Assembly: GCA_046714175.1 (NCBI GenBank)
Contig: JBKKBI010000073.1
Span: 1 to 49,455 of the forward strand
Reading direction: 5' to 3'
DNA: 49,455 nucleotides
DNA from: UBA11373 sp046714175
GTDB lineage: Bacteria; Actinomycetota; Acidimicrobiia; Spongiisociales; UBA11373
Part shown: one piece after another, positions 25,761 to 33,144 of the stretch
Numbering within the stretch: the stretch's first letter is position 1
Layout of the letters: each line of letters starts with the position of its first letter
The notes under the pieces: model-generated
The model's database searches: none
The model's input: the letters and a program-made list of their open reading frames with translations, nothing else
Told to the model about the DNA's origin: nothing
Made by a program: the position numbers and the translations under genes

Positions 25761-25880
25761 CTGGGTCCCTTTCTCGAGATCCCACCCGTCCTCCGTGGAC
25801 GGGCATTCGGCCTTGGGTTCCCGAGACAAAATCGCTCACAGACCACTCAGCCATCGCACACATTAGCGAAGGCGGGGCGT
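25761..25880 (-). promoter_or_regulatory. Long 5' leader of the RRM gene with hairpin
   Basis: On the minus strand TAATGT (around 25860-25865) could be the -10. The leader carries CCCGTCC/GGACGGG with a 5-nt loop (25785-25803), 24 nt before the start codon. In 25881-25936, upstream of the divergent hydrolase, I see no clear -10. Confidence 0.4.
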
Positions 25881-25936
25881 GGTGCGAGTCCAAGGTCTAC
25901 CGTTTCGGCTCCATTCACCTTCGAAGGGCCGCAAAC

Positions 25937-26692
25937 ATGTGCTTTTCCGCCGACTCCACCCCGCCGGTGCCGCCGGTATCGGGAGCCGCGATCGACTCCC
26001 GACTGATCACCCTCACCGCCGCCGACGGCAATCGACTTGCCGCCCACGAGGCGCGCGGCGACGGGTCGGGCGGTGCCGCGGTCCTGGTGCTCCCGGATGT
26101 CCGCGGACTGTTCGGGTTCTACCGGGACCTGGCGGATCGTTTCGCCGAGCATGGCTACGACGCCGTAGCGATCGACTACTTCGGGCGCACCGCCGGCATC
26201 GCGGTGCGCGACGCCGCCTTCGACTACATGCCCCACGTCCGGCTGACGACATTCAATGGGGTCAGCGCCGATGCCGCCGCGGCCGTGGCACACCTGCGGT
26301 CCTTGTCCGATGTGCCGGTGTTCGCTCTTGGGTTCTGCTTCGGGGGGAGCAACGCCTGGCATCAGGCCGCCAACCACCTCGGCCTGGCGGGAGCGGTCGG
26401 GTTCTATGGGGACCCGGACCGGGAGTTTCCCCCGGGGGCTACCCCTCTGGTGCAACGGGTCGGGGACATGGACTGTCCGATCCTCGGTCTGATGGGCGGG
26501 GCCGACCAGGGCATCCCGCTGGAGCTGGTGGACCGGTTCCGCACCGCGCTCACCGGCGCCGGGGTGGAGCATGAGATAGTCGTGTACGACGGGGCCCCGC
26601 ACTCGTTCTTCGACCGCAAGTACGAGGAGTTTGCCGCCGAGTCGGCCGACGCCTGGGAGCGGGTGCTGCGCTTCTTCGCCGACCACCGCTGA
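25937..26692 (+). CDS. Dienelactone hydrolase family protein
   Basis: The 251-residue alpha/beta-hydrolase has the DLH fold elements VLPDVRGLFGFYRDLADRFAEHGY and AIDYFGRTAG. The nucleophile is Cys in GFCFGG, with the acidic residue in GGADQGIPLEL and the His in DGAPHSFFDR. The N-terminus MCFSADSTPPVPP is typical of an actinobacterial subgroup. The physiological ester or lactone is unknown. GAAGGG lies 8 nt before the ATG. It is cytoplasmic and has no obvious partner genes. Confidence 0.87.
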   Translation: MCFSADSTPPVPPVSGAAIDSRLITLTAADGNRLAAHEARGDGSGGAAVLVLPDVRGLFGFYRDLADRFAEHGYDAVAIDYFGRTAGIAVRDAAFDYMPHVRLTTFNGVSADAAAAVAHLRSLSDVPVFALGFCFGGSNAWHQAANHLGLAGAVGFYGDPDREFPPGATPLVQRVGDMDCPILGLMGGADQGIPLELVDRFRTALTGAGVEHEIVVYDGAPHSFFDRKYEEFAAESADAWERVLRFFADHR

Positions 26693-26740
26693 GCGGGTCT
26701 TCTGCCAAGCCCCGGCCGCGTCGGCGGCTGCGGCTTCAGC

Positions 26741-27421
26741 TCACAACGTCGGAATGGTTACCGGGGTCATCTCCGCGTCGGCATCGATGGTGGTGGACAC
26801 CGTCGCCAGGTCGCTTCCGACCATGGCCAGGTAGCGGAGTTCAGCGAGGACACCATTCACGATGGAAATGGTGACAACGATGTTCTCGGCGCCGGCAAAG
26901 CCGAGTGTGTCGGGAGGATAGGTGGCGTCGATCGTCGCCGTCCCGGCTTCCTCCGAGACCAGGGTCACTGCGATGGGATGCCCCAGCGGTGTCAGCGGAT
27001 CGACCACTTGCGCCGGTCCGGACAGCACCGTCCAAGGGCCATCTCCCTGGCGCGCCCATTGCCCGTCGGGGGAGATGACATACTCGATGACCGTGTCCCC
27101 GCTTGTCACCAGGTACCGGCCGATGCCGTCGTAGAGGTCACCTTCGACCCGATTCACAACCACGCCGTCGATATCGACGACTGCTGTGAAGCGGTATCTC
27201 CCGCCGACCGCGGCGATGGCCTCGGCGAGCACTGGATCGACCGGTGTGGAACTCGTGGTGGCGGCGACAGTGGTCGGAGTTCCCGGACCGGTAGTGGTCG
27301 TTGGTTCTCCGATCTCGGATGCATCCTCATCGCCGCACGCGGTCAGCATGAGCATGGACGCGACGATGGCGGCCCCCACCAGGGGGGACCGCCACCATCT
27401 GCCGATTGCCGGACGGGTCAC
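26741..27421 (-). CDS. Secreted lipoprotein, last gene of the sigma-factor cluster
   Basis: The 226-residue product has a signal peptide ending in the lipobox MLTAC, then a Thr/Pro-rich linker (residues about 40-60). A globular beta-rich domain of about 165 residues follows, with no Cys and no catalytic motif. The overall plan (lipobox, Thr-rich linker, single beta domain, repeated VVDIDGVVVNRVEGDLYDG-like strands) is reminiscent of LppX/LprG lipid carriers, but this is only an impression. The GTG start follows the TAA of the upstream gene directly, so it is cotranscribed and translationally coupled to it. Confidence 0.72.
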   Translation of the reverse strand: MTRPAIGRWWRSPLVGAAIVASMLMLTACGDEDASEIGEPTTTTGPGTPTTVAATTSSTPVDPVLAEAIAAVGGRYRFTAVVDIDGVVVNRVEGDLYDGIGRYLVTSGDTVIEYVISPDGQWARQGDGPWTVLSGPAQVVDPLTPLGHPIAVTLVSEEAGTATIDATYPPDTLGFAGAENIVVTISIVNGVLAELRYLAMVGSDLATVSTTIDADAEMTPVTIPTL

Positions 27422-27874
27422 TTAGGCCTCGGAGTCTTCGTCTTCGTCGGAGTCCTCGTCGAGGTCGCTGTCCTCGTCGAGGTCGCTGTCCTCGTCTTCG
27501 TCGGAGTCATCGTCGAGGTCGCTGTCCTCGTCTTCGTGGCCCTCTTCGTGGCCCTCGTCATCATCGCCATCCTCGAACTCGATCGTGATGGTGACCGACT
27601 GGCCGTCGACGGTGTAGAGGAACGAGATTTCGTCGTCGTCCTGCTCGAAGTCGACGATCTGGCCGTCCACGGTGACCGAGGCCACCGCGCCCTCGGCGTC
27701 GGTGAGGATCTCGATGGTGAGGTTGGATCCCAGCAGCGGCAGCACCGTGGTGATGAGCTCGGGGTCAGTGGGGGTGTCGTGGGCTTGAGCGGTGGCCGGG
27801 AGCCACATCATGGCCACCGTCACCAGAGCGGTGCGTAGGCGCATCAAGGGCCGAGCCGTTTTCAGGTGTCGCAT
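27422..27874 (-). CDS. Secreted protein with acidic Asp/Ser/Glu repeat tail
   Basis: The 150-residue protein has a signal peptide (cleavage likely after ATAQA), a domain of about 70 residues containing SVTVDGQIVDFEQDDDEISF and VTITIEFEDGDDD, and a C-terminal tail of about 50 residues built from D-S-D-L-D-E-type repeats. At DNA level the tail is an 18-bp tandem repeat (about 27430-27535). The acidic tail could bind Ca2+ or other cations. AAAGGGAC precedes the ATG. It is the third gene of the sigma-factor cluster. No known family recognised. Confidence 0.7.
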   Translation of the reverse strand: MRHLKTARPLMRLRTALVTVAMMWLPATAQAHDTPTDPELITTVLPLLGSNLTIEILTDAEGAVASVTVDGQIVDFEQDDDEISFLYTVDGQSVTITIEFEDGDDDEGHEEGHEDEDSDLDDDSDEDEDSDLDEDSDLDEDSDEDEDSEA

Positions 27875-27923
27875 GTTGTCCCTTTCGTGTGTGGTCTATG
27901 TGACTCTGCATGGGTAACCGCCG

Positions 27924-27939
27924 CCCCTGCCCGCAGGGG
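27924..27939 (-). terminator. Small hairpin between sigma-cluster genes
   Basis: CCCCTGC pairs with GCAGGGG around a very short loop in the 71-nt gap after the anti-sigma-like gene. It may attenuate rather than end the transcript. Confidence 0.35.
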
Positions 27940-27945
27940 TACGGG

Positions 27946-28893
27946 CTAGTCCCCGGGTTCCTCGGAATCTCCATCTGACCCGCCACTCGAGTCGCCGGAG
28001 TCGCCGGAGTCGCCGGAGTCGTCCGCCGCGGCAGTCTCGTCGCCAACGTCGGGATCGTCGCTGGAGGGTTCATCGGCATTCGACCCCTCAGAACCAAGGT
28101 CGTCAGAGCCGTCGTCGTCTCCGCTCGAGCAATCCCGGCGCTCGTCCTGGTCGACGTGGTTGCCATCCCCATCGACCACGGCATCGATACGAATTCGAAT
28201 CCCGTCGCTGAATCGGACCTCGATGCGGTCGGCGGCGACGTCCACCTGCTCGGGCGCCCCGGTGATCTGCCCGAGGCTGAGGCTGCCGTCGAAGGACACG
28301 GTGTAATCGACCGCAATCGGACTACCGATGCACGAGGTCGACGCCCAGGTGTAGGTGCCGGCTACCAAGGCCCAGGAGCTCTCGGTGGCGGCCGTAGTGG
28401 TTGTGGTAGATGGCAGATTCGGCGCCGCGGTCGTGGTGGGGGCGTGGTCGGGGTGGGGAATCTCGATCCCGAGCAATGCCGCTCCATCGGAAAACACCGC
28501 CTGCACCGGATCGGGGAGGATCCCCGCTGTGGCCGCGCCGCCGGTGACTGCCAGAGCGGCGGTGGCGCCCAGCAGGATCTTGACGGTGAGGCCGGAGAGG
28601 GCGCCACGGAGCAACCTCCGGCGTCGCCGCGGGGCTGCGGCCGGATGCAGTCGATCTGTGGGCGGTGTCGCGGCAACCGCCAAAGCGGCCGCAGCAATAT
28701 GGCGGGCGGAAATCGCGTCCGGAATCGTTTCGAGGAGGTCGATCGAGCGGAGCAGCGACCCGAGCGCGTTCAGGGAGGGATCGGCGGGAGTGCCGTCGCC
28801 CAAGAGCGCCTCGATATCGTGTTCGCTGATCCGGCTGGGCACGTGGTTCCCTTCGTTCCCCTCGTCGTGTTCGTAACCGCCGCGGCCGCTCAC
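27946..28893 (-). CDS. Membrane protein coupled to the ECF sigma factor (candidate anti-sigma factor)
   Basis: The 315-residue protein has a cytoplasmic N-terminus of about 100 residues (DIEALLGDGTPADPSLNALGSLLRSIDLLETIP). After a short Arg-rich stretch comes one transmembrane helix (about 108-130), then an exported region with a Thr/Pro linker, a beta domain with two Cys and a highly acidic Ser/Asp/Gly tail. The start GTG overlaps the sigma gene stop (GTGA); a second GTG at 28842 with GAAGGGA upstream is an alternative. The topology and coupling fit an anti-sigma factor, but no ZAS zinc motif is visible, so the role is inferred. Confidence 0.65.
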   Translation of the reverse strand: MSGRGGYEHDEGNEGNHVPSRISEHDIEALLGDGTPADPSLNALGSLLRSIDLLETIPDAISARHIAAAALAVAATPPTDRLHPAAAPRRRRRLLRGALSGLTVKILLGATAALAVTGGAATAGILPDPVQAVFSDGAALLGIEIPHPDHAPTTTAAPNLPSTTTTTAATESSWALVAGTYTWASTSCIGSPIAVDYTVSFDGSLSLGQITGAPEQVDVAADRIEVRFSDGIRIRIDAVVDGDGNHVDQDERRDCSSGDDDGSDDLGSEGSNADEPSSDDPDVGDETAAADDSGDSGDSGDSSGGSDGDSEEPGD

Positions 28894-29444
28894 AGGGGTA
28901 CGCCTTCCCGGTCGATCAGGGTGCGGAGGGCCTCCAGGCCCCGGCGCTGCAGGGCCTTTACCGCACCTTCGTTCTTTCCGGTGGCGGCGGCGATTTCGGG
29001 CACCGTCATACCGCCCAGGATCCTCAACAGCAACACTTCCTGCTGCGCCGGAGCGAGGCGTTCGATCAGGGCTCGGGCACTCTGGGTCCCGACCGCTGCC
29101 AGGGCGGCATCGGCGGTGGTGTCGTCAGAGCCGGAGGCGGAGTCCTCGAACTCGGCCACTGGCTCCGCTGGCCGCCGGCGGGCGGTCCTCCGCTCGTCCA
29201 GAAGACGATGGTGGGCAACGGTGAACACCCACGACCGAAAGTTCTCTTCGGTCCCGCGGAACCCGCCCATGTTGCGCGCCAGCTGCAGGAACACTTCCCC
29301 GAGGAGATTTTCCGGATCGGCCGCGCCGCGGGACCGCAGGTAGCCAAGAACCCGGCCGGCATGAGCGTGGTAGAGCCGCGCCCAGGCCCAGTCGGCCCCG
29401 GCCTGCGCGGCGGCAAGCACGGAGGAGAACTCGGATTCCTGCAT
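28890..29444 (-). CDS. ECF-type RNA polymerase sigma factor
   Basis: The 184-residue protein has sigma region 2 (WARLYHAHAGRVLGYLRSRG, ENLLGEVFLQLARNM, FRSWVFTVAHHRLLDERR). A variable linker follows, then region 4 (LERLAPAQQEVLLLRILGGM-like, VPEIAAATGKNEGAVKALQRRGLEALR). It directs RNA polymerase to a small regulon, probably including this cluster. The ATG at 29444 has GAGGTGA 5 nt upstream; the longer frame has none. A membrane protein, an acidic exported protein and a lipoprotein follow on the same strand, a typical envelope-signal layout. Confidence 0.9.
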   Translation of the reverse strand: MQESEFSSVLAAAQAGADWAWARLYHAHAGRVLGYLRSRGAADPENLLGEVFLQLARNMGGFRGTEENFRSWVFTVAHHRLLDERRTARRRPAEPVAEFEDSASGSDDTTADAALAAVGTQSARALIERLAPAQQEVLLLRILGGMTVPEIAAATGKNEGAVKALQRRGLEALRTLIDREGVPL

Positions 29445-29655
29445 CGGATCACCTCGGCACGCTGCTGGCTGAACTTGAAACGCCCGCAGCCCCACTGCCC
29501 GGGGCTTGCCCGCACCTTAGGGCGCGGGCCATTAGGTTCGCCGCTGCAATCCAGCGAGCTGGGGGCGCTCGCTCCAGCCGGTCCGTCGAGTTGGCAGACC
29601 GGCCGACTTCACCCCAGGGCGGGTTGTGCCAGCATGGCGAATCGTGGAGGGTCCT
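29445..29655. other. Divergent intergenic region between sigma factor and ppa
   Basis: This 211-nt gap must hold the promoters of both genes. TAAGGT on the minus strand (about 29515-29520) and TAGGTT on the plus strand (about 29533-29538) are -10-like, and GCCCGC/GCGGGC repeats flank the first. I could not define either promoter with confidence. Confidence 0.3.
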
Positions 29656-30138
29656 ATGAGCGAACCGATCACCATGGTGGTCGAGATCCCCCGGGGGAGC
29701 CGGAACAAGTACGAGGCCGATCGCGTCACTGGCGAGATCTTCCTCGACAGGATGCTCTTCACGTCCACCCACTACCCGGCCGACTATGGGTTCATTCCCA
29801 ACACCCTGGCCGAGGACGGCGACCCGCTCGACATCATGGTGCTGGTCACCGAGCCGACCTTTCCCGGGTGTCGGGTTCGGGTGCGTCCCATCGGAATCTT
29901 CCTCATGGAGGATCAGGGCCACGCCGACCACAAGGTGATCTCGGTGCCGGCAGGTGATTCCCGCTGGGACGAAGTGCGCGACATCGACGACCTTCCCGAG
30001 CACCAAAAGCTGGAGATGGAGCACTTCTTCACGGTCTACAAGCAATTGGAAAAGAAGAAGACCGCGGTGCTGGGGTGGCGGCCCCTCGCCGATGTCGAGT
30101 CCGTGATCGCCGCCGCGCTGGCCCGGTACCCGAAGTGA
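29656..30138 (+). CDS. ppa: Inorganic pyrophosphatase (family I)
   Basis: The 160-residue soluble enzyme hydrolyses PPi to phosphate. Signature features: VVEIPRGSRNKYEAD, ...HYPADYGFIPNTLAEDGDPLDIMVL with the Mg2+-binding Asp cluster, GIFLMEDQGHADHKVI, and the C-terminal HFFTVYKQLEKKK. The length is that of bacterial family I enzymes. The ATG at 29656 has GGAGGG 4 nt upstream; the longer frame from 29626 lacks a signal. Confidence 0.95.
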   Translation: MSEPITMVVEIPRGSRNKYEADRVTGEIFLDRMLFTSTHYPADYGFIPNTLAEDGDPLDIMVLVTEPTFPGCRVRVRPIGIFLMEDQGHADHKVISVPAGDSRWDEVRDIDDLPEHQKLEMEHFFTVYKQLEKKKTAVLGWRPLADVESVIAAALARYPK

Positions 30139-30333
30139 TCCCGCGGGCACGGCCTTCGCCGGCGTCATCGAGGTGTTCCTGGACTGGATTGCGGTAAGCG
30201 AGGTGATCAACCTCGCGCCGCTCCATGAGGGATTCGTTGAGTTCGCCCTGGTGGCCCGGAAACCGGGAGCGAGATGACTCTCCACGAGTTCACCCTCCAG
30301 GCCGAGATCACCTGACCCGAGAGCGCAGGCGCC
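30139..30333 (+). other. Intergenic region after ppa
   Basis: About 195 nt without a secure gene. A GTG-initiated 34-codon frame (30173-30277) with sensible codon use is followed in ATGA overlap by a 13-codon frame, but neither has a Shine-Dalgarno sequence or a recognisable product. It could be the remnant of a gene. Confidence 0.3.
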
Positions 30334-30468
30334 CTAGGAGGGCTTTACCACCGGGGCGTTGAGGTGCTGCTGGCATCGCGGGGGACGGGTCTGCGGAAGC
30401 GCCTGCTGCAGGCACTTGCGATCCCGTTCCAGGTAGCTGCAGATGGCGGGCACGGCGCACTCGGGCAT
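30334..30468 (-). CDS. 44-residue four-cysteine small protein
   Basis: An ATG at 30468 opens a 44-codon frame to a TAG at 30334. The product starts MPECAVPAICSYLERD and has cysteines at positions 4, 10, 19 and 32, with several Arg and Gln and no hydrophobic segment. On the minus strand TACCGT lies exactly 6 nt before the ATG, the same leaderless arrangement as in neighbouring genes, which supports a real gene. Four cysteines could bind Zn2+ or form disulfides, but spacing does not match a familiar ribbon. Function unknown. Confidence 0.6.
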   Translation of the reverse strand: MPECAVPAICSYLERDRKCLQQALPQTRPPRCQQHLNAPVVKPS

Positions 30469-30474
30469 CGCGTG

Positions 30475-30480
30475 ACGGTA
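30475..30480 (-). promoter_or_regulatory. -10 hexamer TACCGT of the four-Cys small gene
   Basis: TACCGT on the minus strand with a 6-nt spacer to the ATG at 30468. Between it and the heme-copper-like gene (30481-30566) I see nothing recognisable. Confidence 0.45.
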
Positions 30481-30566
30481 TCACGGAGCTCCGCTACGGG
30501 CGGACCAGGGCGTTCAACCTGTCGGCCCGGCCCGATCGTCACCTCGCTCGGCAGGTTCCGCCTCGT

Positions 30567-31784
30567 TTACCCCTTCTTCGCCACGATCTCCTTGAGGTAC
30601 GCCGCGATCCCGATCAATAGCGCGGTGCCCATGATCGGGGTGAAGATCCGCTTGGGAAGTTGTTCCACCATGATCAGGCCGGTCGCGAAGCCGGGTACGC
30701 CCACGGTGATCCCCCACGCGATGATCTTGTCGGCCAGGGACATGGTCTTGCCGTGCATGGTGGCGGCCAAGGTGCCGAACAAGGCCATGGTCATCACGCC
30801 GAGGAACATGACGTGGTCGAAGGCGATGAGGAGCGCCTCGTCCTCGGCCGTCATGGCATCGGGGTCGATGGCGCCGCTGACGAACTTGGACACGATCACG
30901 GTGAGCAGGACCATGTATCCGATCAGGAACACCAGGCTCATGCGGGGGAACACCCCGGTGCCGGCGCCCCTCCACGCCGACGGGGCCAGATCTCGACGGC
31001 GGCGCCACAGGGCCATCGTCACGGCCACGATCATCAGGCCGTTGGCCGGGCCGGCCAGCTCCTCCTCGCGACCGGAGAGGAAGGCGACGATGAGCAGCAA
31101 ACCGGCGACGAACAGCAACCACATCTGAATGACCCCGCTGCGGTTGCCGGTGGTGGGACGGTCTCCGAGCAGCCACTCGATGATCGCCATGGCGGCGAGC
31201 AGCAGGAACCCCACCACCATCGCCGGGGGATGCGCCTCGGCGATGGTGTCGGTGAGATCCTCGGAGAGGCCGGGAATCTTTCGCCCGGCGATGACCAGGC
31301 CGAGCACGATCCCGAAGACGGCGCCGATCACCACGGCGACGCTGGCGAGCCGCAGCCCGAGGCGGGCCACGGTGCGGGGGACCTCGCGCTGCGCCCGGAA
31401 CAACCAGCGAGAGAACCAGATCAGCACGACGAGCAGCAGGGTGCCGGCGATGGGCCGCTGGATGCGGTCGGGGAGGGCGTCGCCGATGAAGAACGCCGTC
31501 ACATAGAGGGTGACGGCGATGGTGACCCACCGGGCCATGGTGCGGGCCCGTTTCAGGTCGGCGTCGCTCAGGGTGCGCTCGCCGAGGAAGACGAGGAAGG
31601 CGGTGCCGGCAAAGGCCTGAGTTATCCAGCCCAGAGTCCCGGCGTGGACGTGTCCGATCAGGGTGTCATGGTCCGGGGTGTAGACATCGATCCCATTGAG
31701 GATTCCGATCACGATGGTGACCACGAACAGGATCAGGGCCCCGGTGAAGGGGACACGGGCTACCGACCAGGCTTGGCGATTCAC
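30567..31784 (-). CDS. Polytopic membrane protein resembling heme-copper oxidase subunit I
   Basis: The 405-residue protein has 11-12 predicted transmembrane helices. Histidines lie in helix contexts that recall the heme ligands of cbb3/NorB-type subunit I: GHVHAGTLGWITQAFAG, TIAEAHPPAMVVGFLLL and FDHVMFLGVMTMALFGTL. It is shorter than true subunit I and I do not see the full Cu-B His set, so it may be a heme-binding relative (NnrS-like or other). The GTG start at 31784 has GGAGGG upstream. It is divergent from a lipid-anchored cytochrome c, which supports a role in electron transfer. Confidence 0.65.
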   Translation of the reverse strand: MNRQAWSVARVPFTGALILFVVTIVIGILNGIDVYTPDHDTLIGHVHAGTLGWITQAFAGTAFLVFLGERTLSDADLKRARTMARWVTIAVTLYVTAFFIGDALPDRIQRPIAGTLLLVVLIWFSRWLFRAQREVPRTVARLGLRLASVAVVIGAVFGIVLGLVIAGRKIPGLSEDLTDTIAEAHPPAMVVGFLLLAAMAIIEWLLGDRPTTGNRSGVIQMWLLFVAGLLLIVAFLSGREEELAGPANGLMIVAVTMALWRRRRDLAPSAWRGAGTGVFPRMSLVFLIGYMVLLTVIVSKFVSGAIDPDAMTAEDEALLIAFDHVMFLGVMTMALFGTLAATMHGKTMSLADKIIAWGITVGVPGFATGLIMVEQLPKRIFTPIMGTALLIGIAAYLKEIVAKKG

Positions 31785-31892
31785 AGTCTTCCCTCCCGTG
31801 ATGTGCGCAACGTGGCGAATGTACTAGCCGACCCTGCGCCGCGTCGGAACGGTGGCTCCGAGGGATTCGCGCTCGGCAGGGTGGGGACTTCC

Positions 31893-31898
31893 TAACAT
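31893..31898 (+). promoter_or_regulatory. -10 hexamer TAACAT of the cytochrome c gene
   Basis: TAACAT ends 10 nt before the GTG at 31909, giving little or no leader. Confidence 0.4.
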
Positions 31899-31908
31899 TC
31901 CGTCCCTT

Positions 31909-32322
31909 GTGCCCCGCTCGCTGCTGACTGCGTCCCTCCTGGTGGCGGTGCTCGCCGTCTCGTGCGGGAGCGCCGCCGCCCCGGAGCCGCTGCGCCAGGG
32001 TCGCGAGGTCTACGGCAACAAGTGTGCGGCGTGCCACGGGGCCGCTGGTCAGGGAGGAGTCGGTCCGACCCTGGCCGGGGTGACCGCGACCTGGCCGTCT
32101 TGCACCGATCAGATCCGCTGGATCACCCTGGGCTCGGAGGGATGGAGGGAGCAGGAGGGCGACAGCTACGGCGCCACCGCCAAGCCGGTGCTGGGGGGGA
32201 TGCCCGGGCACGGGGAGACGCTGGGCGCCGCCGAAATCGCAGCAGTGGCTGCCTTCGAGCGGGTCACCTATGGCGGCGCCGAAGAGGCGGCGACGCTGGC
32301 TGCCTGTGGCGTAGGTGGCTAG
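31909..32322 (+). CDS. Lipid-anchored mono-heme cytochrome c
   Basis: The 137-residue protein has a signal peptide with lipobox LAVSC, so it should be acylated and exported. The c-type heme motif is CAACH in GREVYGNKCAACHGAAGQGGVGPTLAG, and the distal Met is likely that of GGMPGHGETL. Class I cytochrome c fold. It presumably carries electrons at the outer face of the membrane, perhaps to the divergent heme-copper-like protein. The GTG at 31909 gives the shortest signal peptide and sits after TAACAT. Its last 4 nt overlap a small gene on the other strand. Confidence 0.85.
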   Translation: MPRSLLTASLLVAVLAVSCGSAAAPEPLRQGREVYGNKCAACHGAAGQGGVGPTLAGVTATWPSCTDQIRWITLGSEGWREQEGDSYGATAKPVLGGMPGHGETLGAAEIAAVAAFERVTYGGAEEAATLAACGVGG

Positions 32323-32417
32323 CCGGTCGCCCGATCGAACAGCCAAAGGGCGAACCACACCCCGGCGATGGCAGTGAGGGCCTGGAGGGCGATCCACGTG
32401 AGTCGGTCCTTGGTCAT
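32319..32417 (-). CDS. 32-residue single-helix membrane peptide
   Basis: The ATG at 32417 overlaps the stop of the SHOCT-domain gene as ATGA and is preceded by GGAGG 8 nt away. The product starts MTKDRLTWIALQAL, consists mainly of one hydrophobic helix, and ends LFDRATG. The coupling to the upstream membrane protein suggests a small subunit or regulator of it. Its 3' end overlaps the end of the convergent cytochrome gene by a few bases. Function unknown. Confidence 0.62.
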   Translation of the reverse strand: MTKDRLTWIALQALTAIAGVWFALWLFDRATG

Positions 32418-33082
32418 GCCAGCAACCTCCGCTTCGCCTTCTCGTACTCGCTGTCGCTGAGCGCACCGGACCGGTGCAGCTGGTCGAGCCGTTCCAGCTC
32501 GGCGACTAGGTTGGGCTGGGTGGTATCACCGGACGTCATCACTGCGGCGCGGCGGTTCTCCACCGCGGCGCGGATTGCATCAGCGACGGCCTTGCCGCCG
32601 GGGGGAGCGAGGATGCTGCGCACCCGGGAGGTGGCTTGCGCCTTGAACCCGGCGTACCGCAACCACAGGTAGAGCGGGATCACCCCCATCAGCTCGAACA
32701 CAATTCCGGGGACCAGCCATCCATAGACCGGACCTTCGCCGAATGGCGGATCGAACGCGTACTGCAAGAAGTTCCAGCCAAGAGACATGAACAGGGCCGG
32801 CCAGAACAGGCCGACGAACGAGGGGATCCCGGTGCCGATGGTTGCCCCGCCATAGGCGAACGCGGCCAGCATGCCCACCCAGATCCCGCCGATCATCAGC
32901 GCCGGGACTCCTTCCGGGCAGGGGCGCACCGGAACGAACGGGCCCCCGGATGCGCAGGCGCCCCCGATGTCCATCACCGATCGCATCCCCAGAAAGAGCA
33001 GGGTGAGCCCGGCAGATACCAGGAAGAGCGCTCCGAGGATCCACAGGGCTCGCTTCGGTGAGACGAGATCGGATGCAGACAT
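32414..33082 (-). CDS. Membrane protein with C-terminal SHOCT domain
   Basis: The 222-residue protein has four transmembrane helices in residues about 12-150 and a cytoplasmic tail. The tail ends in a SHOCT motif (ELERLDQLHRSGALSDSEYE plus KAKRRLLA), an oligomerisation element found at the ends of many membrane proteins. Two Cys lie in the first extracytoplasmic loop (GGACASGGPFVPVRPC). TACGCT on the minus strand lies 7 nt before the ATG, so it is probably leaderless. It is translationally coupled to a 32-residue membrane peptide. The role is unknown. Confidence 0.78.
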   Translation of the reverse strand: MSASDLVSPKRALWILGALFLVSAGLTLLFLGMRSVMDIGGACASGGPFVPVRPCPEGVPALMIGGIWVGMLAAFAYGGATIGTGIPSFVGLFWPALFMSLGWNFLQYAFDPPFGEGPVYGWLVPGIVFELMGVIPLYLWLRYAGFKAQATSRVRSILAPPGGKAVADAIRAAVENRRAAVMTSGDTTQPNLVAELERLDQLHRSGALSDSEYEKAKRRLLA

Positions 33083-33144
33083 GGCGGGGAGCGTAGAGCC
33101 TCCACCGCGGGCCTCTTGCTCCAGCTTGCGGTCTCCCGCCTGGG

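Noticed and set aside
27430..27535. Tandem 18-bp repeat that could suggest a CRISPR or heptad array
   Set aside because: It is a coding repeat in frame with Asp/Ser/Glu codons, with no spacers and no 7-bp period.
29515..29550. ECF-type autoregulated promoter before the sigma factor gene
   Set aside because: GAACCT and TAAGGT occur with 14-nt spacing, which does not match a standard ECF promoter well enough.
30173..30318. Two tiny ATGA-overlapping frames after ppa (34 and 13 codons)
   Set aside because: No ribosome binding site, promoter hexamer or recognisable product. Codon sense alone is too weak.
30660..31895. 411-codon plus-strand frame opposite the heme-copper-like gene
   Set aside because: Highly charged His/Gly/Asp-rich composition typical of the complement of a membrane protein gene. 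The minus strand encodes clear transmembrane helices.
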